Source: G965233625 sp965233625 (GTDB lineage Bacteria; Planctomycetota; Planctomycetia; Pirellulales; Pirellulaceae). From it: 64,000 bases of DNA. The notes under the pieces were generated by a model. The model was not told the origin of the DNA. It ran no database searches and saw nothing but the letters and a program-made list of their open reading frames with translations. The translations under genes were made by a program, and so were the position numbers. The stretch spans positions 1,674,001 to 1,738,000 of the forward strand of contig OZ247499.1 of the NCBI GenBank assembly GCA_965233625.1, read 5' to 3'. Below are positions 49,474 through 57,086 of the stretch, piece by piece. Positions within the stretch are counted from its first letter, which is position 1. The number at the start of each line of letters is the position of its first letter.

Positions 49474-51882
49474 TTAATCTTTCTTTGCAGAGGCAGTTTT
49501 GTCAGCAGCCGTGACTGGCTCCATCGCTGCAACAACAGCGATTTCGACAATCAATTTACGGACACTGTATCCGTCCGCTTTAAACTGGTTTGTTAAACGG
49601 GCGAGAGTATCTTCACCAAATGCAGCGGGGGGCTGCTTTACAAAGTGCTGAAACGCCCGCAGAACAAACGCTTCAATCGCGTCTTCGCTGCTGGCAAGGT
49701 AGGCGACCAGTTGGGGAGCATCTTTAAATGTAACTTCTTTGCCGGCCGTCGTCATATACGTGCCGGTGCTATCCACAGGTTTCGCACCGTCATTCTTGCG
49801 ATATCGACCTGTCGCATCGAAGTTCTCCAGCGTAAAGCCAAGACCGTTAATCCGCGAATGACAGACCTGGCACCCGGCGGGACTTGTCTGCAGGGACACA
49901 CGCTCGCGGGTGGTTAAATCTGGATGCAGGTCCGGGCTGAGTGGCGTGAATGCTTCGGAGGGCGGCCGGATGGTGCGGCCCAGCACATACCGGTTCAAAA
50001 ACACGCCGCGGTGAATGGGCGACGTCGTGCGGTTATAAGCCAGACCGCTCATCAAATACGGATGCGAGATGATCCCGGTCCGCACGCTGCTGTCACCGGC
50101 GGTGCGCAACAGCGGCTGTTCGATCTTCTCAGAAGCTTTGTCTTTCTCTCCGCCGGCAGGCTTCCAGGCGTCGCCATAATAGGCCGCCATGCGGGGCGTG
50201 GTGTAGGCCCAGTCCGCCGTAAAGAACTGCCGGAAATCGCTGGCGTCGCTCCACAGGATTTCATCAATCTGCTTGTCGAGCGAACGACGCAGATCACTTT
50301 GAAGCTCCTGGCTGAAGCCGGGGAATTTCTCCGCGTCTTTTCCTTCCAGATGCAGATGCTCCATGTTCAACCACTGGTACATCAGTTCACGCGTTTTGGC
50401 TTGCGTGCGGTAGTCGTTCACCATCCGGCCGGCAGCGTGGCGGATATTCTGTGCGTTGCTTAGCTGATCTTTCGCAATCTGCTCAAGCATCCACCGTTCG
50501 ACGGGTAACGAGTCGTACAGCGTGAGGGTCAAACGGTTGGCCACCCGCTGCGAAACACTGCGATGGCTGTCGAGCAGCGGATAAAGAAAACGAGGCGACT
50601 TGAGAGTAATCAGCACACAACGGCGAATCGCATCGGAATCGTCTGCTGTGGCAGCCAATTGATCGTCGATGTACAGCTTCTTGGTGGCCTCGTCAGCCGG
50701 ACCACGCAGAGCGGTTTCGACGAATTCAAGCAATAACTCCCGCAGTTTGGCACGACGGTCCTTGTCTGCAATGCGCAACCGGCGGATATGACGGGGCCAT
50801 ACGTATTCCGCCATCAGTTCGCCAAATTCCAGCGCGGCCGCGGTGGTGGAATTGTCCCACTGCCGGTCTATCGCGATGCCCCGCTCGAACCCGTAACTAC
50901 GGTCATCCGGCGGCAGTTTCGCCTGCAATGCGAAAGCACTATGCCAGGCGTTTGGCAGCAGGTGACTGGTTGGAATGACTTCTTCGACGCCATAAGGCGG
51001 TTTCCAGGCGAGTGTGAAATTTGCCGGCGGCTGTTTCGTTTTCCGCTTCCGCTGAAACAGCACAACTTCCAGCGGGTAAATCCGGCCGGCTGTCAGATGC
51101 AGTTTCCGGCGGAATTCGGTTTTGTCACCCGACTGGGTGTGATTGTTAATCAGTTCCTGCTCTCGCAGGCCGAACTTCATGACAAACGCAGAGTGCGAAT
51201 TGACGATGAATTCGTAGTCGCCGCTGACGTCCACCTTCAACCCGCCCCGCCAGATGATGGAAAATTCTTCCGGGTCGATGCCGTCCCCTGGGCCTTTATT
51301 GCCAAAGTCGAAGTCCAGCACCGCATCGACCCGTTTCGTCTTCAGGTTGCTTTTGCGGATGCGGGTCGTGCGGTAATACTCGCCAGAGAGTCCACGTTCT
51401 TTCATCACCGGGAGCACCCCATCAAAGCGGGCGTACAATCCGGCGAGGCTCTGCCGCAACTGGGTAGCTGTCAGACGTTGCAATCGCGCCGTTGGAGCAT
51501 CGGCGGAAAGAGGTGTCCGGTAGAATTTCTTTTCGATGTAAGCAGCAACCGCGGCAGCATCGGGGCCGGTGCACTGATCAGGGTCAGCCTCTGGCATGGT
51601 GTCCGAAATCACTTCGGTGAGTTCCGGCAAAGAAAGGTCACCCCGTAGTGGTTCGTCGTACTCGTCTTCAACCCCTTCACCATTGGCTCCGTGGCAGGCC
51701 GCGCACTTCTGCTTGTAGATGGCGGCGCCCTTGGCCAGCATCGCATCGTCGGCAGCAAAGGCGCCACTGCACAGCGATAACGCACCCGCTACGCTGGTCA
51801 GCGAAACTGCAAACCATAAAATAGGCCAGGCAATCACAGTGCCGGCCGCAAAAATGCGAGGCTGCATGGTTGGAAGTTGCAT
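49474..51882 (-). CDS. DUF1592-family secreted cytochrome c-like protein with PA14 domain
   Basis: An 802-residue secreted protein. After a signal peptide (about 1-44) comes a c-type haem motif C60-A-A-C63-H64 (KQKCAACHGANGEG). A PA14 sugar-binding-type domain occupies about 165-320 (GLSGEYYRTTRIRKS, GDYEFIVNSHSAFV). The planctomycete set DUF1595/1592/1588/1585 follows, including LMYQWLNMEHLHLEGKDAEK and a second CQVCH motif near RINGLGFTLENFDATG. A role in extracellular redox and polymer breakdown is suspected for the family but not shown. It is encoded upstream of, and tightly linked to, the DUF1552 gene. Confidence 0.93.
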   Translation of the reverse strand: MQLPTMQPRIFAAGTVIAWPILWFAVSLTSVAGALSLCSGAFAADDAMLAKGAAIYKQKCAACHGANGEGVEDEYDEPLRGDLSLPELTEVISDTMPEADPDQCTGPDAAAVAAYIEKKFYRTPLSADAPTARLQRLTATQLRQSLAGLYARFDGVLPVMKERGLSGEYYRTTRIRKSNLKTKRVDAVLDFDFGNKGPGDGIDPEEFSIIWRGGLKVDVSGDYEFIVNSHSAFVMKFGLREQELINNHTQSGDKTEFRRKLHLTAGRIYPLEVVLFQRKRKTKQPPANFTLAWKPPYGVEEVIPTSHLLPNAWHSAFALQAKLPPDDRSYGFERGIAIDRQWDNSTTAAALEFGELMAEYVWPRHIRRLRIADKDRRAKLRELLLEFVETALRGPADEATKKLYIDDQLAATADDSDAIRRCVLITLKSPRFLYPLLDSHRSVSQRVANRLTLTLYDSLPVERWMLEQIAKDQLSNAQNIRHAAGRMVNDYRTQAKTRELMYQWLNMEHLHLEGKDAEKFPGFSQELQSDLRRSLDKQIDEILWSDASDFRQFFTADWAYTTPRMAAYYGDAWKPAGGEKDKASEKIEQPLLRTAGDSSVRTGIISHPYLMSGLAYNRTTSPIHRGVFLNRYVLGRTIRPPSEAFTPLSPDLHPDLTTRERVSLQTSPAGCQVCHSRINGLGFTLENFDATGRYRKNDGAKPVDSTGTYMTTAGKEVTFKDAPQLVAYLASSEDAIEAFVLRAFQHFVKQPPAAFGEDTLARLTNQFKADGYSVRKLIVEIAVVAAMEPVTAADKTASAKKD

Positions 51883-52113
51883 AGCAACACGTAAGGTTGT
51901 GGAAGGACCGTTGGATAACGGCTGTTGGTGGGAAGTACTAATATTATAGTCGTTTCCACCTCTAAAATACAGGTGGATAGCGGGCGGAAGATCGTTACAT
52001 TTCCTTGCCGGCTACCACGGAATTGACTGTTTTCCGGGTGAAAACCGTACAGTTTCCAGAGATTGAATCACCCGGTGCGCCCGTAGTTGCGGCGCGAGCG
52101 AAAAAACGCACTT

Positions 52114-53457
52114 ATGAACCAGAAACCCGAACGTATTGCGTACATCACAGCCGGTGCTGCCGGCATGTATTGCGGAAGCTGCATGCACGATAATACCCTT
52201 GCGACCGCGTTGCAGCGGCAAGGAGTCGATGCGGTGCTTATCCCCGTTTACACGCCGATCCGCACCGATGAAAACGATGTCAGCGTCGACCGGGTGTTCT
52301 TTGGCGGCGTCAACATCTTTTTGCAGCAGAAGGTGCCCTTGCTGCGCCATGTTCCCGCTTTCTTTGACCGCGTTCTCGATCAGCCCTGGCTCATCCGCTG
52401 GGCAACGTCCAAGGCCAGCGATATTGACCCTGCAGAGCTAGGATCGCTCACCGTTTCCATGCTCCGCGGCATGAACGGCAACCAGCGTAAAGAAGTTAAA
52501 CGGCTGTGCGACTGGCTGGCAACTTCCCTGAAACCCGACGTGATTAACCTCAGCAATATCCTTATCGCGGGGTGCGTTCCGGAAATCAAAAAGCGGTTGC
52601 AGAAGCCCGTGCTTGTCACGTTGCAAGGCGACGACATCTTCCTCGAAGAACTCCCTGCTGCCCACCGCGATAAGTGCCTGGACGAAATCCGCAAGCTCTG
52701 CGAGCACGTCGACGGGTTTATCACCTACAGCGACTACTACGCAGATTTCATGGCAGAGTATTTCTCGATCCCACGGCAGAAGATCCACGTCACGCCGCTG
52801 TGTATCGACACCACCGGCTTCGCGCAGCAGTTACCAGAGCGTCGCCCACTGAACGAACGCCCGCTGACCCTGGGCTATCTAGCGCGGCTGGCGCCAGAAA
52901 AAGGTTTCCACCTAGCGATTGACGCTTTTCTCGAATTGCGGAAACGCCCTGGCATGGAGAACCTCAAGATGCGGGCGGCGGGCTGGTTGGGCGATCACCG
53001 CAAAAAGTTTGTCGAAGAGCAGATGCAGAAACTGGCCGACGCCGGCGCGGCGGACGCCTACGAATACGCGGGCGCCGTCTCGCTCGAAGAGAAGCACGCG
53101 TTTCTCAGCAGTATCGATGTGCTTTCAACTCCGACCGTTTACCAGGACCCCAAGGGGCTATTCGTCCTTGAAGCGATGGCGGCCGGCGTCCCCGTGGTTC
53201 AACCCGGTCATGGCGCCTTCCCTGAAATTGTGCAACGCACCGGCGGCGGCCTGACCTTCCGGCCCGGCGATACATCCCACCACGTAGATTGTCTGCACCA
53301 GCTATTCACCAGCGAAGAGCATTGGCGGCAGTCAGCCGCGGCAGGACACGCAGCCGTGCACCAGAATTTCAACGCCCAGAAGATGGCGGCCAACATGCTG
53401 GAAATCTATAAGCACGTCGGCGCATCGCACGCAGCCTCATTGGCGGCAGAACATTAA
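52114..53457 (+). CDS. Glycosyltransferase family 4 protein
   Basis: A 447-residue GT-B glycosyltransferase. The N-terminal acceptor domain starts RIAYITAGAAGMYCGSCMHD. The C-terminal donor domain has LGYLARLAPEKGFHLAIDAF, a UDP-sugar-type E-x7-E region (GLFVLEAMAAGVPVV, GAFPEIV) and GGGLTFRPGD. The ATG giving MNQKPERIAY was preferred to a TTG nine codons earlier. No other polysaccharide gene is adjacent. A REP-like motif begins directly at its stop codon. Acceptor and sugar unknown. Confidence 0.92.
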   Translation: MNQKPERIAYITAGAAGMYCGSCMHDNTLATALQRQGVDAVLIPVYTPIRTDENDVSVDRVFFGGVNIFLQQKVPLLRHVPAFFDRVLDQPWLIRWATSKASDIDPAELGSLTVSMLRGMNGNQRKEVKRLCDWLATSLKPDVINLSNILIAGCVPEIKKRLQKPVLVTLQGDDIFLEELPAAHRDKCLDEIRKLCEHVDGFITYSDYYADFMAEYFSIPRQKIHVTPLCIDTTGFAQQLPERRPLNERPLTLGYLARLAPEKGFHLAIDAFLELRKRPGMENLKMRAAGWLGDHRKKFVEEQMQKLADAGAADAYEYAGAVSLEEKHAFLSSIDVLSTPTVYQDPKGLFVLEAMAAGVPVVQPGHGAFPEIVQRTGGGLTFRPGDTSHHVDCLHQLFTSEEHWRQSAAAGHAAVHQNFNAQKMAANMLEIYKHVGASHAASLAAEH

Positions 53458-53472
53458 CCCGAAGCGCGAGCG
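53456..53472. repeat. REP-like element, copy a (reverse orientation)
   Basis: AACCCGAAGCGCGAGCG starts within the glycosyltransferase stop codon. Its exact 17-base reverse complement occurs at 55146-55162, and a variant lies at 53732-53746. The motif CCCGAAGCGCGAGCG is a familiar planctomycete intergenic repeat whose translation gives the recurring peptide NPKRERG. Confidence 0.7.
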
Positions 53473-53717
53473 TCCATGAGGAATCCTCCGTCAAGTCAGA
53501 AAGCGGTTGATTGCGGAATCCAAGCGTCCATCCGGCGTCATCCGTTTACGGCGCGCCATAAAACATATTTCGGTCGCCCCTATTCGAGGGTCGGCGTCCA
53601 TGAGGAATCCTCCGTCAAGTCAGAAAGCGGTTGATTGCGGAATCCAAGCGTCCATCCGGCGTCATCCGTTTACGGCGCGCCATAAAACATATTTCGGTCG
53701 CCCCTATTCGAGGGTCG
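53470..53717. repeat. Perfect 124-bp tandem duplication
   Basis: Two identical 124-base units, 53470-53593 and 53594-53717, lie head to tail and are followed by the first five bases of a third (GCGTC). Each unit starts GCGTCCATGAGGAATCC and ends CCCTATTCGAGGGTCG, which can form a CCCT-ATTCG-AGGG hairpin; GCGTCCAT also recurs inside each unit. No gene spans the repeat with family resemblance. It lies between two REP-like copies and next to an IS110-family element. A weak echo (AAGTGGTTGATT, near 53777) follows downstream. Perfect identity implies a recent event or active homogenisation. Confidence 0.9.
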
Positions 53718-53731
53718 GCGTCGTGGCGCCA

Positions 53732-53746
53732 GCTCGCGCTTCAGGG
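53732..53746. repeat. REP-like element, copy b (forward, one mismatch)
   Basis: GCTCGCGCTTCAGGG differs at one base from the copy at 55148-55162. Both are followed by similar bases (GTGCGACTT here, GTGCAACTT there), so copies b and c form an imperfect direct repeat bracketing the IS110-family element. Confidence 0.6.
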
Positions 53747-53952
53747 TGCGACTTATTCCGCTTTCAGCCTTGAAGGAAGTGGTTGATTCTAATGGTTACG
53801 CTGCACTTACGTGCTAGTTGTCGAAGTTTTAAGTGAACGGGTAGGGCGGGTCTTCGCCGGAGCCGGTCGTCGCTCGCTCACAACGGCTGCGAGTGCGACA
53901 GGTCTCCAGAGAAGACGCCGCCCGGGTCTTTGCGGGTGAGGCCAGAGCGAGC

Positions 53953-54966
53953 TTAGGCGGCGAGTCCACTCTCCTGCCAGACGGTCTGGTTCTTGAGCAT
54001 CGCCCACATCACGCGGCACAGATAGTGCGCCGTGGCGACCGTGGCGATCTTGCCCCGCGCCGCGTCGTCGCGGCGGATACGCTGGCGGTAGGCAGCGACC
54101 GTGGGCGAACGACGCACGGCCTGCCACACCGCTTCGACCAGCATTTTGCGGACCACGCTGGGTCCTTCGCGGGTGATATGTCCCAGCCGGTTGGTCGAAC
54201 CCGATTGATCCTGCCGGGGCACCAGGCCGAAGTACGCGCCAATCTGTTTTGCGTTTTCGAACCGCTGCGGATCGTCGATAAACGCGGCCACCGCTTCGGC
54301 CGTGCGGATGCCAACGCCGGGGATGGTTCGCAGCAGCGCGACAGATGGACTCCCGCTGGCGAAGGCTTCCAGCTCTTTTTCGATCCGCCGGATGGAACGG
54401 TTCAGATCGTCGATCTCCTGTAACAGCAGATCGCGTTTGATCGCGTGCATCGGACTGGCGAACTCGAGGGCTTTCAGCCAGGCGACGCCCTTGCGCGTCC
54501 ACAGACTTTTCGGCGCCTGGATCAGCAGTGTCCGCAACAGTGCACGCAGACCATTCTTGGCCCGGGTGCGTTTTTCGACCGTGCGGGTGCGGAACACGAT
54601 CATCTCCCGCCAGGCCCGCACTTCGTTGCTGGGTACATGCACCCGCGGAAGCATTTCCACCAGCAGCAGCCGGGCCAGCATGTGGGCGTCGTTGCGGTCG
54701 TTCTTCCTGCTGGATTTGAAGATCGCGTGCAACTGCGCCGGGTGCGCCACCGTGACCGATTCGGCCAGCGGAGACAGCAGGTTGAAATACTCGCCATAAC
54801 CGCAGCTGGCTTCGTAAGCCACATGAAACGGCTGGTCGAGCGACTTCAGGAAATGCAGCAGCTCCGTCACCGGCCCCAGCTTCACTTCCCGCTGCTTTTT
54901 CCCTTGATCGTCGAGTACACATACCGCTACAAACTTTGCATGAACATCTAATCCAACGTAAAACAT
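53953..54966 (-). CDS. IS110-family transposase (bridge-RNA-type DEDD recombinase)
   Basis: A 337-residue recombinase. The N-terminal RuvC-like domain has D7 (GLDVHAK), E52 (YEASCGYG), D90 and D93 (KNDRNDAHMLARLL), the complete DEDD set with the usual three-residue spacing of the last pair. The C-terminal Tnp2 domain has TIPGVGIRTAEAVAAFI and GLVPRQDQSGSTNRLGHITR, where S255 or S257 should be the catalytic serine. The gene is full length and intact, so the copy may be active. GGAGG lies eight bases before the ATG but falls inside a strong hairpin. The element is flanked by REP-like motifs. Confidence 0.95.
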   Translation of the reverse strand: MFYVGLDVHAKFVAVCVLDDQGKKQREVKLGPVTELLHFLKSLDQPFHVAYEASCGYGEYFNLLSPLAESVTVAHPAQLHAIFKSSRKNDRNDAHMLARLLLVEMLPRVHVPSNEVRAWREMIVFRTRTVEKRTRAKNGLRALLRTLLIQAPKSLWTRKGVAWLKALEFASPMHAIKRDLLLQEIDDLNRSIRRIEKELEAFASGSPSVALLRTIPGVGIRTAEAVAAFIDDPQRFENAKQIGAYFGLVPRQDQSGSTNRLGHITREGPSVVRKMLVEAVWQAVRRSPTVAAYRQRIRRDDAARGKIATVATAHYLCRVMWAMLKNQTVWQESGLAA

Positions 54967-54969
54967 CCT

Positions 54970-55034
54970 GGAAGCCTCCCAAGGTCAAGTGAAAGAATCT
55001 GCTAACTTCCACTTTAAGACCGACGGAGGCTTCC
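54970..55034 (-). promoter_or_regulatory. Long hairpin sequestering the transposase ribosome-binding site
   Basis: GGAAGCCTCC (54970-54979) pairs perfectly with GGAGGCTTCC (55025-55034). Inside, GGTC (54983-54986) pairs with GACC (55018-55021), and AAGTGAAAG (54987-54995) pairs with CTTCCACTT (55006-55014) with one mismatch, leaving a 10-base loop. On the minus-strand transcript the GGAGG ribosome-binding site lies in the 3' arm, eight bases before the start codon, so translation would need the hairpin to open. Confidence 0.65.
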
Positions 55035-55145
55035 TTCATAGTTTCGAGGGGCGCCGGAACTGGCAGCACACCGCCGGCTGAAGTCCACCGTTCGAGCGAA
55101 TTGCGGCCAAAAACCCTAGTTTCCGCGTCCACATCAAACGCCCCT

Positions 55146-55162
55146 CGCTCGCGCTTCGGGTT
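55146..55162. repeat. REP-like element, copy c (forward orientation)
   Basis: CGCTCGCGCTTCGGGTT is the exact reverse complement of copy a at 53456-53472, 1.7 kb away, and is preceded by CGCCCCT, which also forms one arm of the long-range stem upstream of the transposase. Translated on the minus strand it gives the NPKRERG peptide typical of spurious planctomycete proteins. Confidence 0.7.
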
Positions 55163-55235
55163 GGTGTGCAACTTCTAAAAACGCGAACACTGCACGAGTA
55201 GTTTCGAGCACCTTCTTTCCTGCAGCTGCGAGCGA

Positions 55236-57023
55236 TCACTTGCTGGACGTGCCACTATGGCGGTTCACGGAGATCTTCTTTTTGATCTCTTCTTTCAGAT
55301 GTTCCAGCACGGACTCTTTGTCGGTCTCTTCCAGAATGCGGGCCACAACCGCCTTGGGCGCTTCACCGCCCCACGAAGCGCCGTGCTCGAAGTAATACTT
55401 GGCCGCCTGTCCAACGATGTACGACCCGTAGCCCGCAGCGGCGCCTTGTGGCAGGGCCGTCAGGGCGGCGCCCCAGCCCAGTGTTGACGCCTTAAACATG
55501 CTTGAGCCGATATGCGTCATCAACTCGCCTAGCATCACCCAGCCAGCCGCTTGCAAGATGGAAGATACAAGCCCGCGGGCGTGCGACCAGGTCATCTCCA
55601 GGCCGTAGATGTGCGCGAGCGTCAGCACCATTGTTGCATCCACCGCGCTGCCGCCGACAACGTCAACGATGGGCATCGGGTTGAGCGCGACGGCGACAGC
55701 TTTGATCGCGGCGTAGCTCCAGATGGTCTGCTTCGCTTTGGTTTCGCGGAGTTTCACACGCAGCGCGGCGATGCGATCCGTGGTATCCGAAGCATACATC
55801 GCCGCATTGAGCGCCATCAGCGCCAGACCTTCGCCTTCCAGCACTTCGACAATCCGCGTCTTCAAATCGCCGACATTCTTCGGCGGCGTCCGCCACTCTT
55901 CCCGCTCGGTGCCATCGGGAAGCGTCACGATGTATTCCTTCTCACGCGGGTCAGCCGCCGTCTCGACAATGCTTTCGGCCGGAATCACACCTGCCAGGCG
56001 CTCGTCCCGCAGGATAGTCAGCAGCCGCTCGCGCTCTTTGCGGCTGTATAGATCAATCTTGTTGATGACCAGAATCAGCGGTTTGTGGAGCGAGGCCAGC
56101 GCTGTGAGCGCCGTAAACTCCGTTTCGTTCAAATCAGAATCCGTCACGAACAGAATAATGTCCGCGCGGCGAGCCACCTCCGTTGCGATATCGCCCCGTC
56201 CGGCGCCGCCCACTTCGTTGATGCCAGGTGTGTCGATGACCACCACTTTTGAATTCGCAAATCCGGGCGCCACGTAGCTGCACTCCTGCCAGTCGTGCCG
56301 CCAGATGTCCTTGGTCCAACCGCCCTGCACATCTACCTTGGCCACATCTTCGCCGATGAGGGCATTGATCAAGGCGGATTTGCCGGTGCTGATTTCGCCG
56401 AACACAACGATATCGACGCGGCCGCTGTTCATTTTAGCGACCATGTCATTCAGATCGTTTAGATCATCGTTCAGCCGCTCTCTTTCTTCGTCGGAGCAAA
56501 CCAGCACTTTATCGATCGTGCGGCGAAGCGAATTTACCGCTGCATCGTAGCTGGTGATCTGTCCGCTGGTATCGGTAAGCAATGCCGAAGGCGAATGCGT
56601 TTCAACCGCCTTCTCCGCGGTCACCGTCGCCGGTTCTTCCGCTGCTGGCTGCTCCGGTAACGGTTGCTCAAGGGGTGCATCCTCGACCACTGGCTCCGGA
56701 GCGGCGGGCAATTCTACGCGTGTTGGCTGATCCACCACCGGCACTTCGGGCGGCAACGCTTCCTGAGGCGCCGGCATGACGGGACCAGATGCTGCAGCAG
56801 CAGTAGAGTCCGTGCTGCCTGCATCGACGACGGTCGATGACACTTTTGTGTCATGACTTGCGACGCCGTCTTCATTGACGATGTCCGTGTCTGTCGCGTC
56901 GTCCGCTGGGGCGGGCTGATCTCTGGACTCGTTGTTTTGCGCAGCAGTGAACGGCTTCGACAACGCCTGGCAGAAGTCGGATTTGCGGATTTTCTTAAGC
57001 CTGCCTAACAGGTCGTCGAACAT
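55236..57023 (-). CDS. Dynamin/Era-like GTPase with DUF697-type tail (paralog 1)
   Basis: A 595-residue protein. The N-terminal ~150 residues are low-complexity, Ala/Pro/Glu-rich. The G domain has a P-loop GEISTGKS at 209-216, G3 DTPGINE, and G4 NKID (ILVINKIDLYS). The C-terminal half has hydrophobic segments (ALNPMPIVDVVGGSAVDATM, AALTALPQGAAAGYGSYIV) as in DUF697/YcjF-type proteins. The ATG giving MFDDLLGRLK was preferred to an upstream codon lacking family sequence. It lies 63 bp after a paralog with the same order of domains, so the two products may form a heteromer at the membrane. Function unknown. Confidence 0.85.
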   Translation of the reverse strand: MFDDLLGRLKKIRKSDFCQALSKPFTAAQNNESRDQPAPADDATDTDIVNEDGVASHDTKVSSTVVDAGSTDSTAAAASGPVMPAPQEALPPEVPVVDQPTRVELPAAPEPVVEDAPLEQPLPEQPAAEEPATVTAEKAVETHSPSALLTDTSGQITSYDAAVNSLRRTIDKVLVCSDEERERLNDDLNDLNDMVAKMNSGRVDIVVFGEISTGKSALINALIGEDVAKVDVQGGWTKDIWRHDWQECSYVAPGFANSKVVVIDTPGINEVGGAGRGDIATEVARRADIILFVTDSDLNETEFTALTALASLHKPLILVINKIDLYSRKERERLLTILRDERLAGVIPAESIVETAADPREKEYIVTLPDGTEREEWRTPPKNVGDLKTRIVEVLEGEGLALMALNAAMYASDTTDRIAALRVKLRETKAKQTIWSYAAIKAVAVALNPMPIVDVVGGSAVDATMVLTLAHIYGLEMTWSHARGLVSSILQAAGWVMLGELMTHIGSSMFKASTLGWGAALTALPQGAAAGYGSYIVGQAAKYYFEHGASWGGEAPKAVVARILEETDKESVLEHLKEEIKKKISVNRHSGTSSK

Positions 57024-57086
57024 AATCTGATTTCTGAAACAGCCATTACAGTACGTAGGACGCGGTGCGTGCGGTTTCACGCCACA

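Larger units (their letters stand above)
53747..55162 (-). mobile_element. IS110-family insertion sequence (approximate limits)
   Basis: The element is defined by its intact DEDD transposase gene and ~200 bp of non-coding DNA on each side. IS110 members lack clear terminal inverted repeats and target duplications, so the ends cannot be fixed by eye. The limits given are the two flanking forward REP-like copies (b and c), which may be part of the target or of the element ends. The non-coding DNA upstream of the gene is highly structured, as expected for a bridge-RNA-bearing left end. Confidence 0.7.
54967..55162 (-). ncRNA. Candidate IS110 bridge RNA locus upstream of the transposase
   Basis: The ~195 bases before the transposase start, read on the minus strand, can form nested stems. 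CGCCCCTCG/CGAGGGGCG (55139-55147 with 55045-55053) encloses ~85 bases, an alternative hairpin GCCGG/CCGGC lies at 55053-55078, and a long terminal hairpin lies at 54970-55034. Position and length fit the bridge RNA encoded at the left end of IS110 elements, which uses two internal loops to pair with target and donor. No loop-to-target complementarity could be proven here, so this is a structural and positional prediction. In the IS1111 branch the RNA lies downstream of the gene instead; the ~200 bp there is also GC-rich. Confidence 0.4.

Noticed and set aside
53470..53717. CRISPR array
   Set aside because: Only two 124-base units directly abutting, without spacers and without cas genes.
53807..55171. 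A 454-residue open frame on the same strand as the IS110 transposase
   Set aside because: It is in a different frame across the transposase, starts in the REP-like motif (NPKRERG peptide) and has no family resemblance; it is a GC-rich shadow.
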